64,000 bases of DNA from Macrocystis pyrifera (GCA_031763025.1 JASSKH010000016.1:62001-126000); one strand, 5' to 3'; numbered from the stretch's first letter, positions 1 through 12,420 are shown. Notes: generated by a model not told the origin, from the letters alone. Numbers and translations are program-made.

Positions 1-690
1 ACAAGCGTGAAGACGGAGGATTCGCTAGGACGCCCCCGATCGTAGTCCATATTGCAGAAGTGTATTCTCAGTGAGAACAAATGATACAAAACACCCTATT
101 TGGTGTTATACCCAAACAGCACGTCATCTGCGCCGGACCACCACAAAATCCATATGAGTCATGATTTCGAAAGAACGCAAGCACGATATGTATATTCGTC
201 CAAAAAGAAAAATACGTCCTGAGCACGTGCTAAACCGAATACTTATGCACGTCCTTGATTTAGTGGGGCGTCCTTGAAGAAAGGCGCATCTAAAGGAGAA
301 AACTGGGGATGTCAAAGCGGTTGGAAGCCACCTTGTTCGCAGCCAAGCTCTTACTGTACCCGACAAAATCAGTTTATGACCACGTGCACATCAGCGTTCA
401 CTCAGAATATACCCAATTTTCCTGCAGCCATAACTCGGCATACTGCGAAAGATGGCATTTCCGCGATACCATGTATACTACCAGTCAAGTAAATCGGCAG
501 CGTGGTTCATGAATGACTTTGAAATGAAGAATTATCTACGTTGACAGAACAAAGGGAGGCTCACAACCTGTCACCTTGGTTCGAGGAAGGCAATATTCTT
601 TTTCCGGACGCCTTAATTTAGCATCAAGGTGTACAGCATTCGGAAGAAATGATTCGGAGCCGAAGGCGAAGCGATAGCGCACTCATGTGA
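1..690. other. Unassigned sequence before duplicon copy 1
   Basis: No recognisable gene, RNA or repeat. The homology to the 41-kb region begins only around the LRR exon at 699-770, so this stretch is the left flank of the duplication. The short open frames here overlap one another on both strands and have no supporting motif. Confidence 0.5.
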
Positions 691-698
691 AGAGTTAC

Positions 699-770
699 CT
701 TCAAGGTCATTACCACCCAGATGAACATCCTCCAACGTCTTCACCTCCCCCAGCTCGGGCGGTATGATGC
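699..770 (-). CDS. Single LRR exon, 72 nt (type a, copy 1)
   Basis: On the minus strand a pyrimidine-rich acceptor ending in TTAG precedes the exon, and a GTAACT donor follows it. The 72 nt encode one plant-type leucine-rich repeat: IIPPELG, then spaced leucines (TLEDVHL) and GNDLEG. This fits the consensus IPxxLGxLxxLxxLxLxxNxLxG. Both flanking introns are phase 1, so the exon is a symmetric 24-codon module that can be gained or lost without shifting the frame. LRRs of this type bind ligands or partner proteins. In brown algae such one-repeat exons occur in ROCO GTPase and NB-ARC-type genes thought to act in defence. The parent protein's other domains are not visible here. Its counterpart is at 41,167-41,238. 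It could be a live exon or a stranded relic. Confidence 0.8.
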
Positions 771-2357
771 CTAACAAAGCAGAGTGGGGGAGCGAGAAGC
801 AAGAAAGGGTATTGAGATCGTGGACACGAAGTATCAGCCATGCACAGAGATGCTAGAACCCCAACAGTGGCTGCACCAGTAGAGAGCGACGATAGCAGGG
901 GTTCTACAAGCCAAGCCTTGCGAATGGGAAGCGGGACGGCCGGCGAGTGAGAGCCACCTTATATGCAGCGTTAGGCTACAGAAGTTAGGGTGCACGGAAG
1001 TGGGGTGCACGGGAGGCGAAAGGCTAACAACGGAAGAATAATGGGGCAACAGAGAGGAAACGCATGGTAATTTAGAAACGGGGCATGCAGAAAACAGGTG
1101 ACTGGTAAGGGGGGCATGCTCAGCAGCTTGGCAGAAGCACACCAACAGGTACACGTTCGTGTTTGTCGGGGTGGGTAGCATAACGTTGTGTACCGAAAAT
1201 TCAACATCATCTATGTACCGCGACAATATTGTCGTTAGCATTGCCCGGTAGAGACAGAGCTACGACATCCTATTTACTACACACCGGCGGGACGATCACT
1301 CGGTGGGGAGTTGGGAGTTGAGGAACCAACAGATAGAAGCGCGGGGGGCTCGTACATGTACGGCAAGTAGTTTCGCCTGCCCACGCGAAGCTGAGATCTG
1401 ACATCAGAATATGCCGTGCGGGTGGGAAAGTATTCACTAGAGGGTTGTGCCCGTGGGGGGGGTCGGGGAGGGCATCTCAATCCTTACAAGATAATATATG
1501 GCGGGGAAGGGGCGGGGACGCCTCGGAGGGGAAATAGTATGACGATCGTTGGGAGCGTTACTGGAACCAGGGGGGCGGTGCGGAAGCGTTTTTCGGGACC
1601 AAATCGAGTTTTGGACCATCTACGACAGACAAAGGGGCCAAGGATGTGTGTATGGGACTTTCGGCAAATGAACTGATGGTGTCATACTTTCTGAAAACGC
1701 TCGTATACGTCCGGGTAATTCATCAAACGCAGTCCTAGCTAATGGTGTGCCAAGGCAGCAATACGTTCGGCTTGCCAACACAAGCTGGCAGTTGATTACC
1801 GAAAGCCGCCTCGAGGGGACGACTACGCAGTGGTCGGATCGTGGTGGTTACCTACCAATATGTTTAGCCCGTCAGAGACGATACTTTGCATACTGATGTG
1901 CATACGTCCCCTCGGTTTCAGTTGTAACTACAGCAGGAGCGCAACGTATCTTCTAGATAGAACCTCTGTGGTCTGATTTCACATCAGTTGCCTTGTATGA
2001 GGTGCACGATTTGGTTAAGCTACAACGCGTATTTTATCGTTTGCTTTCTCCCGAGGTATCTTTCCACTCCAGAGCCATTGAGTCTGTCCTATGACCACGG
2101 ACTCGTTCACTGGGGATGACTTCATGCAAGAAAAAACAACAATTTACGGAGAAACGTCAAGTAAACACAGCTTCCTTGACAGTTTCAAATATACCGACAA
2201 TATTCTGCTGATAAGACATTCTCACCCTTGGCGAAAGCTTAGGGACTACAATAGTCGATACGACTGTGGTAATGATAAGATGTCCTAGGTTGAGCATAGA
2301 GTAAAGAGATGTACTGGCTTCCTGGGGTGCCCCACCTTTCCACGACGCAACAGTTTG

Positions 2358-2402
2358 CTACTACTACTACTACAACTACCACTACTACTACGACTACTAC
2401 TG
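2358..2402. repeat. (CTA)n microsatellite
   Basis: An imperfect CTA/CAA/CCA trinucleotide run. The corresponding site in copy 2 (about 44,706-44,728) has a much shorter run, so the tract has changed length since the duplication. The short Val or Thr homopolymer frames over it are by-products of the repeat. Confidence 0.85.
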
Positions 2403-2621
2403 CGTCTGTCTTTGAAATATTTGTTGCCACAACTCCGGCTGTTTTCATCATGAAATCGGCAGAGAGCTCGGACTATTTGCGTTCCTTCATCAATACCTTT
2501 GCTCTTCTCTTATTCTCCCCCTTGGCTGTTTTTTCGTCACTTTCCTGTGTCGGCAGTAGTACTGGCAGTGTATAGTTGACCAGGCCACGTTATGCAGTGT
2601 ACCACTTTCACAAGCACGTAT

Positions 2622-2859
2622 TGTCAGGATATTTGTAGAGCAAGAACGACTAAATAGGATATTGGGTATTGTACTGTATGATATAGCGGTTTGCTTGGAT
2701 ATGAAACCTTTAGTACAGGCAGCTTCGACGCGCCTTTGCTGTGAGATAATAATTCACTCTGTCCGTACTCTACCCGAAACTCTGCGCAGCGCCAGCTACC
2801 GCATGCTCCTCTGCAGCAGCGCCGTCACGACTGCATGCTCCACTGCTGTAGTATCGACA
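2622..2859 (+). repeat. 5' LTR of the old copia
   Basis: 238 bp, starting TGTCAG and ending GACA. It pairs with 5,420-5,659 at roughly 80% identity by eye. Confidence 0.9.
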
Positions 2860-2870
2860 GGTCATGAGCC
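2860..2870 (+). promoter_or_regulatory. Primer-binding site (initiator-tRNA anticodon-loop type)
   Basis: GGTCATGAGCC lies directly after the 5' LTR. It is nearly complementary to an initiator-Met tRNA anticodon stem-loop, the half-tRNA priming type known from Drosophila copia. The younger copia in this window has the matching GGTTATGAGCC. Confidence 0.7.
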
Positions 2871-5419
2871 TACATGGTGGTGGTAATTCAGAGTCACAGC
2901 AATGTCCTTCCCGTTCCGCAAACAGTACTCCCTATTCGATGGGGAACCCAACCAATATCACGTTTGGAATACCTAACAGCGTTCGCTCATGTACGAGGAC
3001 GGCTCCGCAAAGTCATGCCTGGTGTCGAGATTGCACCTCAAGCCCTGGAGAAAGCAGCCACCAAGCTACAAAAGACACAACACGCAAAAGAGTGTCGCAG
3101 CTTCGACGAGAAGAATGGTAAGTTTTTACTCGAATGCTTCTCGCCACGGCGGATTGCCGAGACGGGTATGTTAGTGTTGCCGCTCAGGTTGTTCAAGCTT
3201 ACGCTCCGGTATGAACGGCCGAGGTTGGCGATGGTCGCGGTGAAGTGATGGCACTGGAGGCACAAAACCGTCTTGACGGTGAGCCGAGAATGCAGGAACT
3301 GCACGATCAGCTCGCTCGCTAATCTACAAGTGACCGAGGCTGAAAAATATGATCCTGCGCGAGTAGTGCAGGAATTGCGCCGCATTTGTGTCGAACTGGG
3401 AGTGCTCGGTGATGTTGTAGTCCCCGCTCGCAAGACGCACGCATTCTTCACGGCTCTCCCTGATGAGAAGTACGAATCGTAATCGTTCAAGACCGTACTG
3501 CTTTGTGACAGGCAGCGTGATGGCAGCGCCTCGAAATTCGAAGATATAGCGGGTCGTGCAACATCCTACCATGCCATGCAAATTCGTGTAAAGGTTACCG
3601 CTAAATAATAAAGTGCGGGCCGAGACGAAACTGATGCAGGCAGCAACGGAAGCGCGCTGAATACAACAGCGCGCGAGGAACCTCGAAACTCCCGCAGAAA
3701 CTACGGTCGACGGAAAGGAAGAGGACGTGGAAACGGTATCACCAATAGTTCCGCGACAGGTAACAACAACAAGGGCGGTTACACGTCTACGAACTCGAAT
3801 AGAGACATGTCTGACGACAGAGATCACACTTCTGGTCGAGGAGGACGTGATCGAGGCCGAAATGACTGCAAGAACCGCCACGGCCGATGTAGGTACTACC
3901 GTAACTCCACTGAGCACGGTTGGTACGATTGCCCCCTTCGTTTATCGCACCAGCAAAGCGACGAAACTCAGCACGCTACGGTAATGCTGCACAGGTCGCT
4001 GGTGCCGTAGGAGGAAACAATGTGTCCCTTGCTTGGTGCACCCAGGCCTCTGGCGGTGATGGAAATTGGATCCACGACGCCCCCCGGTGATACAGCATCA
4101 GTGTTCGTCGATACAGCAGCCGCGCACCATATGGTGCCAGGCGAATCTCGATTTTGCCAACATGCGACCGACAGGATCGACTGCGACGTATGTGTCAAAA
4201 GGATCATGCGGCCTCTCTACTGCAACATCGAAGGGTACTTTCGCATTTCGTGTACGGAATGACCGAGGTGAGATGGTACCGATCTACCTGGACGTGCTCA
4301 TTGTCCCCGATCTAGGAGCGAGTGTGTTTTCGGTCGGAGCGCTCCAAGAAAAAGAAGTGAAGTTCGATTAACTGACTAACCCTTCGGGTCTACGCCACGG
4401 TAACGCGGCGTTTCCCTTTTCAACGAAAGTTCCACGGATCTTCGTCCCACATATATTTCTGGAGGGGCAAGAGGAACCACAGCTCACATGCCTCACGACA
4501 GTGGACATGGACACGTGGCACCGAAGGATGAGTCCCCGCCGCCCTCGGGCTTTGAAACAGTCATCGAAGGAGGTAACAGTAGGGGACAATTAACATTGAC
4601 AGGTTCGGAGCCGGAACATCCAGTGAAATTGGAAATGAGCGAGACGACTCGCAAACGCACCAGACGGTGGATTTGGGAGGCGCCAATATCGTTATAAGTA
4701 CAAAAATAAAACCTAACGTTATCGCACGCACAATTATGTTGACACAGGAAATAACTACCGGGACGGTGCTGGAAACGTACGGGATCACTGATATATGCCC
4801 GACCAAAACGCCTGCTGAAGTGAGACCCGCGCGCATTGCGGAAGATCCAGTTGTGTCAATAGAGGACATCGCGTTGTTTACGTCTGACACATGATATATT
4901 TCTTCTCATAACAGGTACACGACGATGAAGCTCATTTACAACGAAGGCGCGCGAAAAGTAAACGACTTGACTGCGGATGTTGACGCAGATCTTGCTGGTG
5001 ATATGGAAAAGGAATACTCTACGACGGGAGTCGCTGCGCGCTTGGCAGGAGCGCCTGTAGACTGAGAGAATAGCTGAAATTGATTGTTACATCGTACGTA
5101 GTTGATGCAAAGCACAAACTATCAAAAAGCTGATGTTGTCACGAAGAGCTTGGGCGCGCTAGAGTTTATTTCATACCGCCTCATGCTATTCGGGGAACGA
5201 AAGCCCCCTCGTTCTTTAACAAAATCAGGCATCACGCCGAACGGGTTTAATGGAACTCTTCTCAAGAAGGTTAATGAAAATTACACCGCCAACATTTCAT
5301 GCGGTAAAAAAGGTTATTTATTTGTGTTTTGGAGATCGAAAGGGCATTCCTACTGTACTCATTGTGGAGAGTTGGACTACGTGAATACGAACTTGTACGA
5401 AGTAGTTCCTGAGAGGACA

Positions 5420-5659
5420 TGTCAGTATATTTCTAGTGCAAGCACGACTCAATAGAAGATTAGGTTTTGTACGATATGGTCTGGCGGGTGGTTTGGATAT
5501 GAAACCGTGAGTACAGGCAGCTTCGACATGCCTGTGCCGTGAGAGAAAACAATTCACTCTGTTTTTACTCTACCCGAACCTCTACCAAGCGCTAGCCACT
5601 GTATGCTCTTCTGCAGCAGCGCCGTCACTACTGCATGCTCTGCTGCGGTGTTATCGACA
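5420..5659 (+). repeat. 3' LTR of the old copia
   Basis: 240 bp, TG...CA, paired with 2,622-2,859 and followed by the CGTAT target duplication at 5,660-5,664. Confidence 0.9.
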
Positions 5660-5664
5660 CGTAT

Positions 5665-8299
5665 GTCGACAGGGGCAGGGGGGCTGGGGTTGCCGTCGGG
5701 AAAAAAACGCGGAAAATCTCCTGACTCGATTCGGAGACGGATTGGGATCTTACCCGGAGAATTGTGCGTACCTCGCCGACCGGTTGGGGCAACATTGAAA
5801 CTTGGGGTACGTGAATCGTGGATAACCGACAGGCTCGAAAATTTCTTGAGGGAGGTTCGGAACTCATGGGGGGTTTCTAGTGAAAAAATGGCAGGTATCT
5901 TCCTCGACTATTTGGCTGGAGCGGGGCCCCGACACAAAAAGGGGCGCCTCTTCAAGGTCTCTGGAAGTCGGTATTTCCGAGGAGTATGATGCAATAACCA
6001 CAAACCCCCGCCGGGCCAACCAAACACTATTCACAGATAATATAATTGACCGCCTTTGTCCGCCTCGCCCGCGAACGTCATTGCCCTGGATCAGCTGCCC
6101 GAACAGAAATCTAATCTGAACCGGACAACTTGTTATTAATAGGGGGACAGGGGACAAGCGAAGCCATGGTGAAAAACCCCTCATAAGAGCCTCGCGACAG
6201 CGGGAGCCGTCGCCTCGCCTTGAGCGTGACCATCGAGTTACTTTCGAGTGATCCCCGGGTCGACCGTTGGTGGCGGATGCTGTGTAGTGTTGGTTGTAGG
6301 GACGCCAGCCGGACTTGGTTTCCACCATCCCCTGAAAAAATTTGGGACTTGGTTATAAAATAGCGAAAAACTACACAAGCGAGGTCTTATCGACGGTCCC
6401 CTATGGGCTCGTCTGCTCATCACGGTATCACCGAATCCAAATCGCATGGTGTACATCGCCCGCAGTGCAATTCCTTGCGTTCACGTTGGGTTACTCCCCC
6501 CACGATACCCTACCCTAACGGTTGGGGTTGCCTTTTATGGCCACAAAGCTGAAATCGTCCCCGTTCTCGCGTATTTGTTCCAGATGAACTCCAATCAAGT
6601 TAAACGGGGACAGGTTAAACGTGTGCGTCAAGGTTCATCGAGGTTGAGTACGGACTATCAACGTGTACGCAACGTACGAAAAATTTAGAACACTTGTTGA
6701 GTTGGAGCTGTGTGGCTTGAGGTCGGGTGTTTGTCAAGACGACAAACCTAGAATCTGAAAAACGCGACACACACTGCGTGTTTGAAAACATTCTAGGGCT
6801 AGGGCCGAGGACAGTTTTGCCACAACAGTGACCAAACTTCGCGAAACCGAGCACAGTCCAGTATGTGGTGCGTGAGCGGAGTGCTGTGCTGGAAACCTTC
6901 GTGTTCGGTAGGCAGAAAAGGACGAATCATTCTGTTGGTGTATAAAGTGTTTGGTTATACCTTGTCCAAAAGCTGGAAGCCGCACGAACAGCATTCAGTG
7001 GTACGGAAGCATCGTCACGATGGCTGAAGCATCTATCAAATAGTTAGAACGTTGACATTCAAGAACATTATCACCGGGTCAATAGGCATATATCTGGGAT
7101 TAATTAGGACTCACGATAAATATTTGTCCAGGTTGACCACGTAGTAACGGGTTGTTGTTCGATGGTGATGAATGAAGCTTTTCCGCTTGCACTGCAGGAT
7201 GTGTACGAATCATGATTGTGAAGTTTTCGTTATTTTTCCAACTTTTCTCTTCGTACGAGCAGTCTTCGGCGAAACACTGAATACCTCGACACGGGAAGCA
7301 AGGCCAGAGGCATGGGTCGAGGTGTCGGCGCGATCCGAGTCTCTGCGGCGCGTGTCGGGCGCTCAAAGCTTTCTTTCAGGCGGGAGCGGAAAAGACGACT
7401 TCCCTGGTTTCAATACGATAGGCCTTATTTTGTACGCACGTGCCGTTAAAATGTCGTCAGCTTCTTGCCCTTTCACGAGCCCACAGCCCAGATATGTACC
7501 AGGTAGACAACAGGCAACAGGCAGAGAGCACAACGTTACAACGCTGCACCGCACAAGCACCAGCATGTAACATGGTGCGTGTGTGGCACACCCACTTGCG
7601 CTGCACTGCTGTGGCTAGTTGTGCTCATCAGAGCCTACGGTCCGTAATCCACTGTCTACCTATCTTTGATCCTGCTGTGTGTGATACAACCACGCACGCA
7701 CTACTGTGGACGGAAATGTAGGGACCGGGTCAATTGAATATGAGTACCTCAACTGTCTTCGTGTTTACGACGTTTTGTGTTTATTGGCCGAGGTAAACTC
7801 GAGAAATCTAGACACCTTAGACAGCATGCAAATAACACAAACTCCGTTACAATCCCGACTACTGAAGCAGCACATGCAGGACCGGGCCACACCACGCGCG
7901 TGTCTCAGGTCAGTGGTGTACTGCTATGGCTAGTTGCTTTTTCGGAGGCTGCGGTCCGTCATCTGTCACCACAAGCTCAGTATCTTCTGCTGTGCTGCTT
8001 CGCATGTATGTGTCGTGAGAAATAATACCAGGTACCTGGTAATATGGATCTTTGTTAACCCATTTAGCACTGCAGCCCCGTTTCCGTGACAACCTACTTC
8101 GAATTTGAGGGGTGTGTCCCCAACACAGGTCTGCTGTTCTACAAGTCGAACGGTCACGATACCCGACTTTGGACTTGGAAGCCGCGACGTTGATCCTCGC
8201 AGAAAACCTGTCTATTTTCTTCAACTTTTTTTGTATCACATAGTACGTGGCTCAGGCATCACAGACAGCACCAAGGCATAAAGTATCATCACGCGTGTG
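5665..8299. other. Duplicated non-coding stretch, copy 1
   Basis: Sequence shared with 45,265-49,692. Frames such as 5,603-5,989 (+), 5,864-6,328 (-), 6,446-6,688 (+) and 7,363-7,566 (-) have partial counterparts in copy 2. They differ by length changes and by changes spread over all codon positions, so I do not call them genes. About 70 bp near 7,330-7,400 is present here and absent from copy 2. Confidence 0.5.
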
Positions 8300-8873
8300 A
8301 GCCAGTTTTCTCTGCGTGCGCACCCACGCACGGCTAAAATCTACCAGTACGAAGCAAGTTTGGGTGAGACGACACAGCGCCCGGTAGGTGGCTAATCACG
8401 AACAAAGAAACAGAAGGAAGTTTGGGTAGGACCACCGACCGGGGCAGGAGACCTCATCCAATCCAATACTTACATTGAATGATCGTTCGGAGCGTGAAAG
8501 AATACTGTAGTAAAATCGTGACCCAATCCAAGCAACAAATCTTTGGTACAACGATATGAATCCAGGATTTGTTGGATTTACTCAGAGTTAGAACGCACGA
8601 AGCGATCAGTCTGTCGGAAGTCAGTCTACCCTGCGAGAACAGGGTGATAGGCACAGGAAAAATGCAGACTTTTCCACCCACCCTACAGGTTTAGAAGTTT
8701 TTTTTCAACATAATCATTTTAATCCGGGGATGGGCGCCGCGCTGAGAGCGCACTCACCGCGGGGTTTATCCCGGCGAGGCCCTCCTGCTCCAGAGCAGGA
8801 GGCCCCATCCAATCTAATACTTTGAATGATCGTTGGCAGCGTGCAAGAATACTGTAGTATAGTCACGCGTGTG
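8289..8873. mobile_element. Unclassified insertion with 11-bp target duplication
   Basis: The 563-bp insert (8,300-8,862) is flanked by the 11-bp direct repeat TCACGCGTGTG (8,289-8,299 and 8,863-8,873). Duplicon copy 2 has a single copy of that sequence and no insert (49,682-49,692), so the empty site is known. The insert carries a direct repeat of about 58 bp (about 8,454-8,513 and 8,802-8,858, sharing GAATGATCGTT) and a GC-rich stem near 8,727-8,805. No terminal inverted repeat and no coding capacity are visible. A SINE-like or Mutator-type non-autonomous element are both possible. Confidence 0.75.
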
Positions 8874-9354
8874 CGGCGGCCTGTCCGCGCTGTATTGCTG
8901 CGGCTTCATCCTAATATGGTACTACTGTACAAGGGTCCCCTTCGGGATGTGGGTATAACGTGAAATACCGGGGGGCGTCGCAAGTTGAGAAGGGATACGC
9001 AGGTAAAACCCTTGCACCTCTTTTTGATGAAAAAAAAATCTCGGAGTAAAATGAGTCATGGGCTACCGTGTTGCTAAAAACGAAGAGTAGTTGCCTAGTC
9101 TTCGATGCTCTCACATGTCTTGGTGTATAGGAGGCATGGACTTCTGTATTGCTCAAAGGAAAGCGTAGCCCTCAGAAGGAAATTGACGGGATTTTTGTAT
9201 CATCTTGGTATTGATCGCCTGGGTGGGATCCGTATCATCGATACATATATATGTGTGTGTTATCCTTCAAGATCTGAACACCCCTACCGGGTGGAGTCTA
9301 CACGATCTGCACGAACTACACATATTAATCGAGCATGCATGCACCGTGATAAAC

Positions 9355-10970
9355 TGATGAATAGCTTTGCGTCGGTGGGTCTGCATGATCTGAAGGATCT
9401 GTAAGATCTGCAGGATTTGTATAATGTACATGTATCACCCTTTTTTGGCGGTGAGATCTGCTTGGTCTTTATGATTGCACTTGCGTGCCGAGTGGGATGA
9501 TCTGAATGCCATGTGTGCATGACGTGGAGCATCTATCTGCATGATCTGAAGGATCATTTGTCTACACACTCCAACTAGTTTGCGTTCCATATCATTTGCA
9601 CTTGTGTGCCAGGTGGGATCTGGTTGATCTCAATGACATGCACGTGTTTAGCCTGAAGGGGATCTGTGTGGTTACAGTTTTCATAGATGTGCACCTGAGT
9701 AGAATCTGTGTCATCTGTACAATCAATACATTTCGACCGCGATGGGATCAGTCCGATCCGCCTGATCTGTACATCTTGAGGGAGATAGGTTCTGTACGAT
9801 CTGCATGATCTTCACATGCCTATCGGTAGGTGTCATTGCTCTGCAGAATGTGTATAATCTGCAGGATCCGTATGATCTACCTGAGTGGTCTGTGTGACCT
9901 GTATGATCTGTCCACCGGGATCGGGTATGTACGATCCGCATGATATGCACATTTTTATTCGTGGGTCTGCAGGATCAGTATGATCTGCGGCACTTCTGTA
10001 TGATCTGGAGGATCTGCAAAATTTGGATGCTTCAAACTTGGTTACAGCATGTTTAGCCGGGATGGGGTCTGTATGAGGTAGATATTTCACAGGTGTGTAT
10101 CTGAGTAGGATCTGTGTGATCTGTACATATTTACCCCGTGCGATCTGTATGATCTCCAGGATCTGAATGATCTGCCTGAGTGGAATCTGTGTGATCCGTA
10201 AGATCTGCACATCCTATCGGGATGCTGTCTGTGCCATTTGCAGGATCTGTATGATCTGGAGGATCTGTAAAATCTGGATACTGCACACTTGCTTTCAGCA
10301 TGTTTAGCCGGGATGGGGTCTGTATGAGGTAGATATTTTACACGTGTGTACTTGAGTGGGAACTTGATCTGTGTGCTCTTTACCTATGTGTAATCTGCAG
10401 GATCTGTATGATCTACCTGAGTGGAATCTGTGTGATCTGTATGATCTGTTCATCTTGACCGGGATGGGGTCTGTATGATCTGCATGATTTGCCCATGTTT
10501 ATCGGTGGGTTTGCATGACCTGCAGAAATTGTATGATCAGCAGGATCTGTAATATTTGGCAGGTGTGTGTACCTGAGGAGATGTTGATGTGTGCGATCTG
10601 TACGTATTTGCCGGGCGGTATCTGTATGATGAGGTAGAGATATCACACGTGTATATCTGAGTGAGAACTTGATCTGTGTGATCTGTACAATTGTGTGATC
10701 TGCAGGGTCTGTATAATTTACCTGAGTGGAATGTATGTTATCTCTATGATATGTTCATCTTGATCGGGATGGGGTCTGTACGATCAAAATTATCTGCACG
10801 TATTTATCGGTGGGTTTGCATGACCTGCAGGATCTGTATGATCCGCAGGATGTGTACTATTTGGCAGGTGTGCACTTGAGTGGGATCTTGGTCTGAGTGA
10901 TTTGTACATCTTTACTGGGTGGGATCCGCGTGATCTGCATGAACTGCACATGTTTCGTCGGGTAGATCAA
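9355..10970 (+). repeat. Degenerate nonamer satellite GATCTGYAN, copy 1
   Basis: A dense array in which GATCTG recurs every 9 bp over long runs, for example from 9,387. Larger motifs recur too: GCATGTTTAGCCGGGATGGG appears near 10,047 and 10,305, and TACCTGAGTGGAATCTGTG appears repeatedly. Because 9 bp is three codons, the array creates open frames rich in Asp-Leu-Tyr or Ile-Leu-Gln on both strands. I regard these as artefacts. Copy 2 (50,205-51,240) is shorter, so the array has expanded or contracted since the duplication. Confidence 0.88.
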
Positions 10971-11079
10971 AGAATCAATCAAGACAAATCAAGCTCGAAA
11001 ATGAGTTGATGGACAACCCTATCCACGCGCAGCGCAACAAACACCCGGTACATAATATTCTGGTACACGAAATAACCAG

Positions 11080-11560
11080 GGTGTGACAAAAGCATCAGCC
11101 GCACGGACACAAAAAAACGAAGAGTAGCAGCAAGGAAAGCAACCTGCGCCAGCAACAATAGCAGTAGCTATACCGTGACAGTGTGCAGCAGCAGCGTCAT
11201 CAGCATGAGCACCAAAACAAGCCACCGTGTGACACGTGCAAATACATACTTTGGGTAGCAGAAAGAAAAACCTCCACAGTAGTAGTAGTAGTAGCAGCAG
11301 CAGCTATACCGTGATTGTGCGCAGCAGTGTGCAGCAGCAGCGGCAGCAACAACAGGAGCAGCAAGATAAGCAACCGCGTGGCACGGGCAAAAATAGAATA
11401 AGGGTAGCAGCAAGAAAATCAACCTGTCCCAGAACTAGTAGCAGCTGTACCACCGTGATTGTGTGTAGCAGTAGCGGTAGCAACAACAGGAGTAGTGGCA
11501 GAATAACAACCAACCCGTGTGCCACGGGCACATTGTGCAAAGGGCAGTGAACACTCGACT
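11080..11560. repeat. Tandem repeat of about 160 bp, AGCAGC-rich
   Basis: Three to four degenerate units share a CACGG-AAAAATA-GGGTAGCAGCAAGAAAA core followed by AGCAGCAGC runs and a CCGTGATTGTG segment. The array continues in copy 2 at 51,360-51,598 and 56,835-57,000, where a hAT element has split it. The Gln/Ser-rich frames over it are repeat by-products. Confidence 0.75.
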
Positions 11561-11679
11561 AGTACACGCAACGCAATACGTGATACAAAGATCCGATCAA
11601 TGACGAATCGCACCGAGATATTATAAAAAAGCCACCAGGTATGTACATACGTGGCGGCTCAGCCTTTTTTCACGTCTTG

Positions 11680-12120
11680 TGGCCAAGCAGTCACGAGCAT
11701 ACGAGCACTCAGCGGCAGCAGCAGCAACACTCAGCAGCACTCGAGCAAGACTCGATTCGAGCAGCACTCGTTCGCCTGTTGTTGCTGTTCTTGTACTGCT
11801 GGGTACTGCTCGAGCAGCACTTGAGCGCACGAGCATGAGCGGGTTTCCAAGCCAATATTGCACCGATAAAAAAAACGGGACCACGATCACTCCATTGCTC
11901 AAGCGCAACGAACACGAGACGAACACGAGCACGACGTGGCCAAGCAGCCACGGGTACATGAGCACTCAGCAGCAGAGAAGCAGCACCCAGCGACACTCGA
12001 GAAACATTCGACCCAGCAGCACTCGTACGACTATTTGTGCTGTTTTTTCACTGTTGCAGCTCGAGCAGCACGAGCTCGAGCAGCACTGCTGCGTGCTGTT
12101 GCAGTTGCAGCAAGAAGAGA
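11680..12120. repeat. Tandem pair of about 257 bp, GAGCAGCAC-rich
   Basis: Two degenerate units begin with a GTGGCCAAGCAG-CACGAGC segment (about 11,679 and 11,936). Each runs through GAGCAGCACTCG motifs and a palindromic GCTCGAGCAGCACGAGCTCGAGC stretch. The same pair is present at 57,000-57,400 in copy 2. Confidence 0.7.
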
Positions 12121-12185
12121 GAAGAACAAAATCTTTGCAGCTAAAAATACCAAGGCTTACCACGGTAATTTCGGCGAGACGGTAA

Positions 12186-12420
12186 CGGCGGTAACGGCGG
12201 GACGGGACGGGACGGTAAAACCGCCGTCAAAATGGTCCCGCCGTCCTGTTCCGCCCACAAAATCCCTGACCGTCGTCACTTACCGTCCCGTCCCGCCTAT
12301 AAACCCCCGTTGGAAATTACCGTCCCGTCCCGCCGTGACACCGAAAAATTACCGTCCCGCGTCCCGCCGATAAAATCTCTCCCGTAGGAAATTCTCGATC
12401 CGTCCCGTCGTGGCACCGCC
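12186..12420. repeat. Left subterminal CGGGACGG/CCGTCCCG array
   Basis: Many short copies of ACGGGACGG and its complement lie just inside the left end of the CAAGG hAT element. They mirror the array at 37,180-37,545. Clustered subterminal motifs are typical hAT transposase-binding sites; that role is inferred here. Confidence 0.8.

Larger units (their letters stand above)
2622..5659 (+). mobile_element. Old Ty1/copia LTR retrotransposon (fossil)
   Basis: A 3.0-kb copia-family fossil. It has direct LTRs of about 240 bp beginning TG and ending CA, and a perfect 5-bp target duplication CGTAT (2,617-2,621 and 5,660-5,664). The unoccupied site is preserved in duplicon copy 2 near 45,259-45,264, which proves insertion into copy 1. 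In order it keeps gag-like sequence (about 2,902-4,010, with a basic Gly/Arg-rich and zinc-knuckle-like end), a protease-like part (about 4,060-4,370) and the tail of RNase H with an ADVVTKSL-type motif (about 5,102-5,194). It is clearly broken, with many breaks, and far shorter than a full copia. LTR divergence near one fifth marks an old insertion. Confidence 0.92.
690..12150 (+). repeat. Duplicon copy 1, segment A
   Basis: This stretch aligns collinearly, in the same orientation, with 41,160-57,436. By-eye block matches are 700-1,890 to 41,190-42,388; 1,911-2,621 to 44,266-45,264; 5,665-7,050 to 45,265-46,780; 7,075-7,745 to 47,667-48,266; 7,735-8,299 to 49,125-49,692; 8,864-11,330 to 49,683-51,598; and 11,330-12,150 to 56,835-57,436. 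Similarity varies: roughly 80% around 5.7-6.3 kb and clearly higher around 7.4-8.2 kb. Gaps in the alignment correspond to insertions listed separately. Apart from the LRR exon, I see no coding sequence that stands out from background. Confidence 0.9.

Noticed and set aside
8700-8805. tRNA gene or spliced-leader-like RNA
   Set aside because: A GC-rich stem is visible, but no cloverleaf, anticodon arm or convincing A and B boxes could be placed.
9833-10879. Repeat-protein gene in the GATCTG arrays
   Set aside because: A 9-bp period keeps all frames open on both strands, and the frames differ between the two copies. No start or splice signals stand out.
11168-12373. Gln/Ser-rich frames at 11.2-12.4 kb
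   Set aside because: They follow AGCAGC and GAGCAGCAC tandem repeats and the hAT subterminal array.
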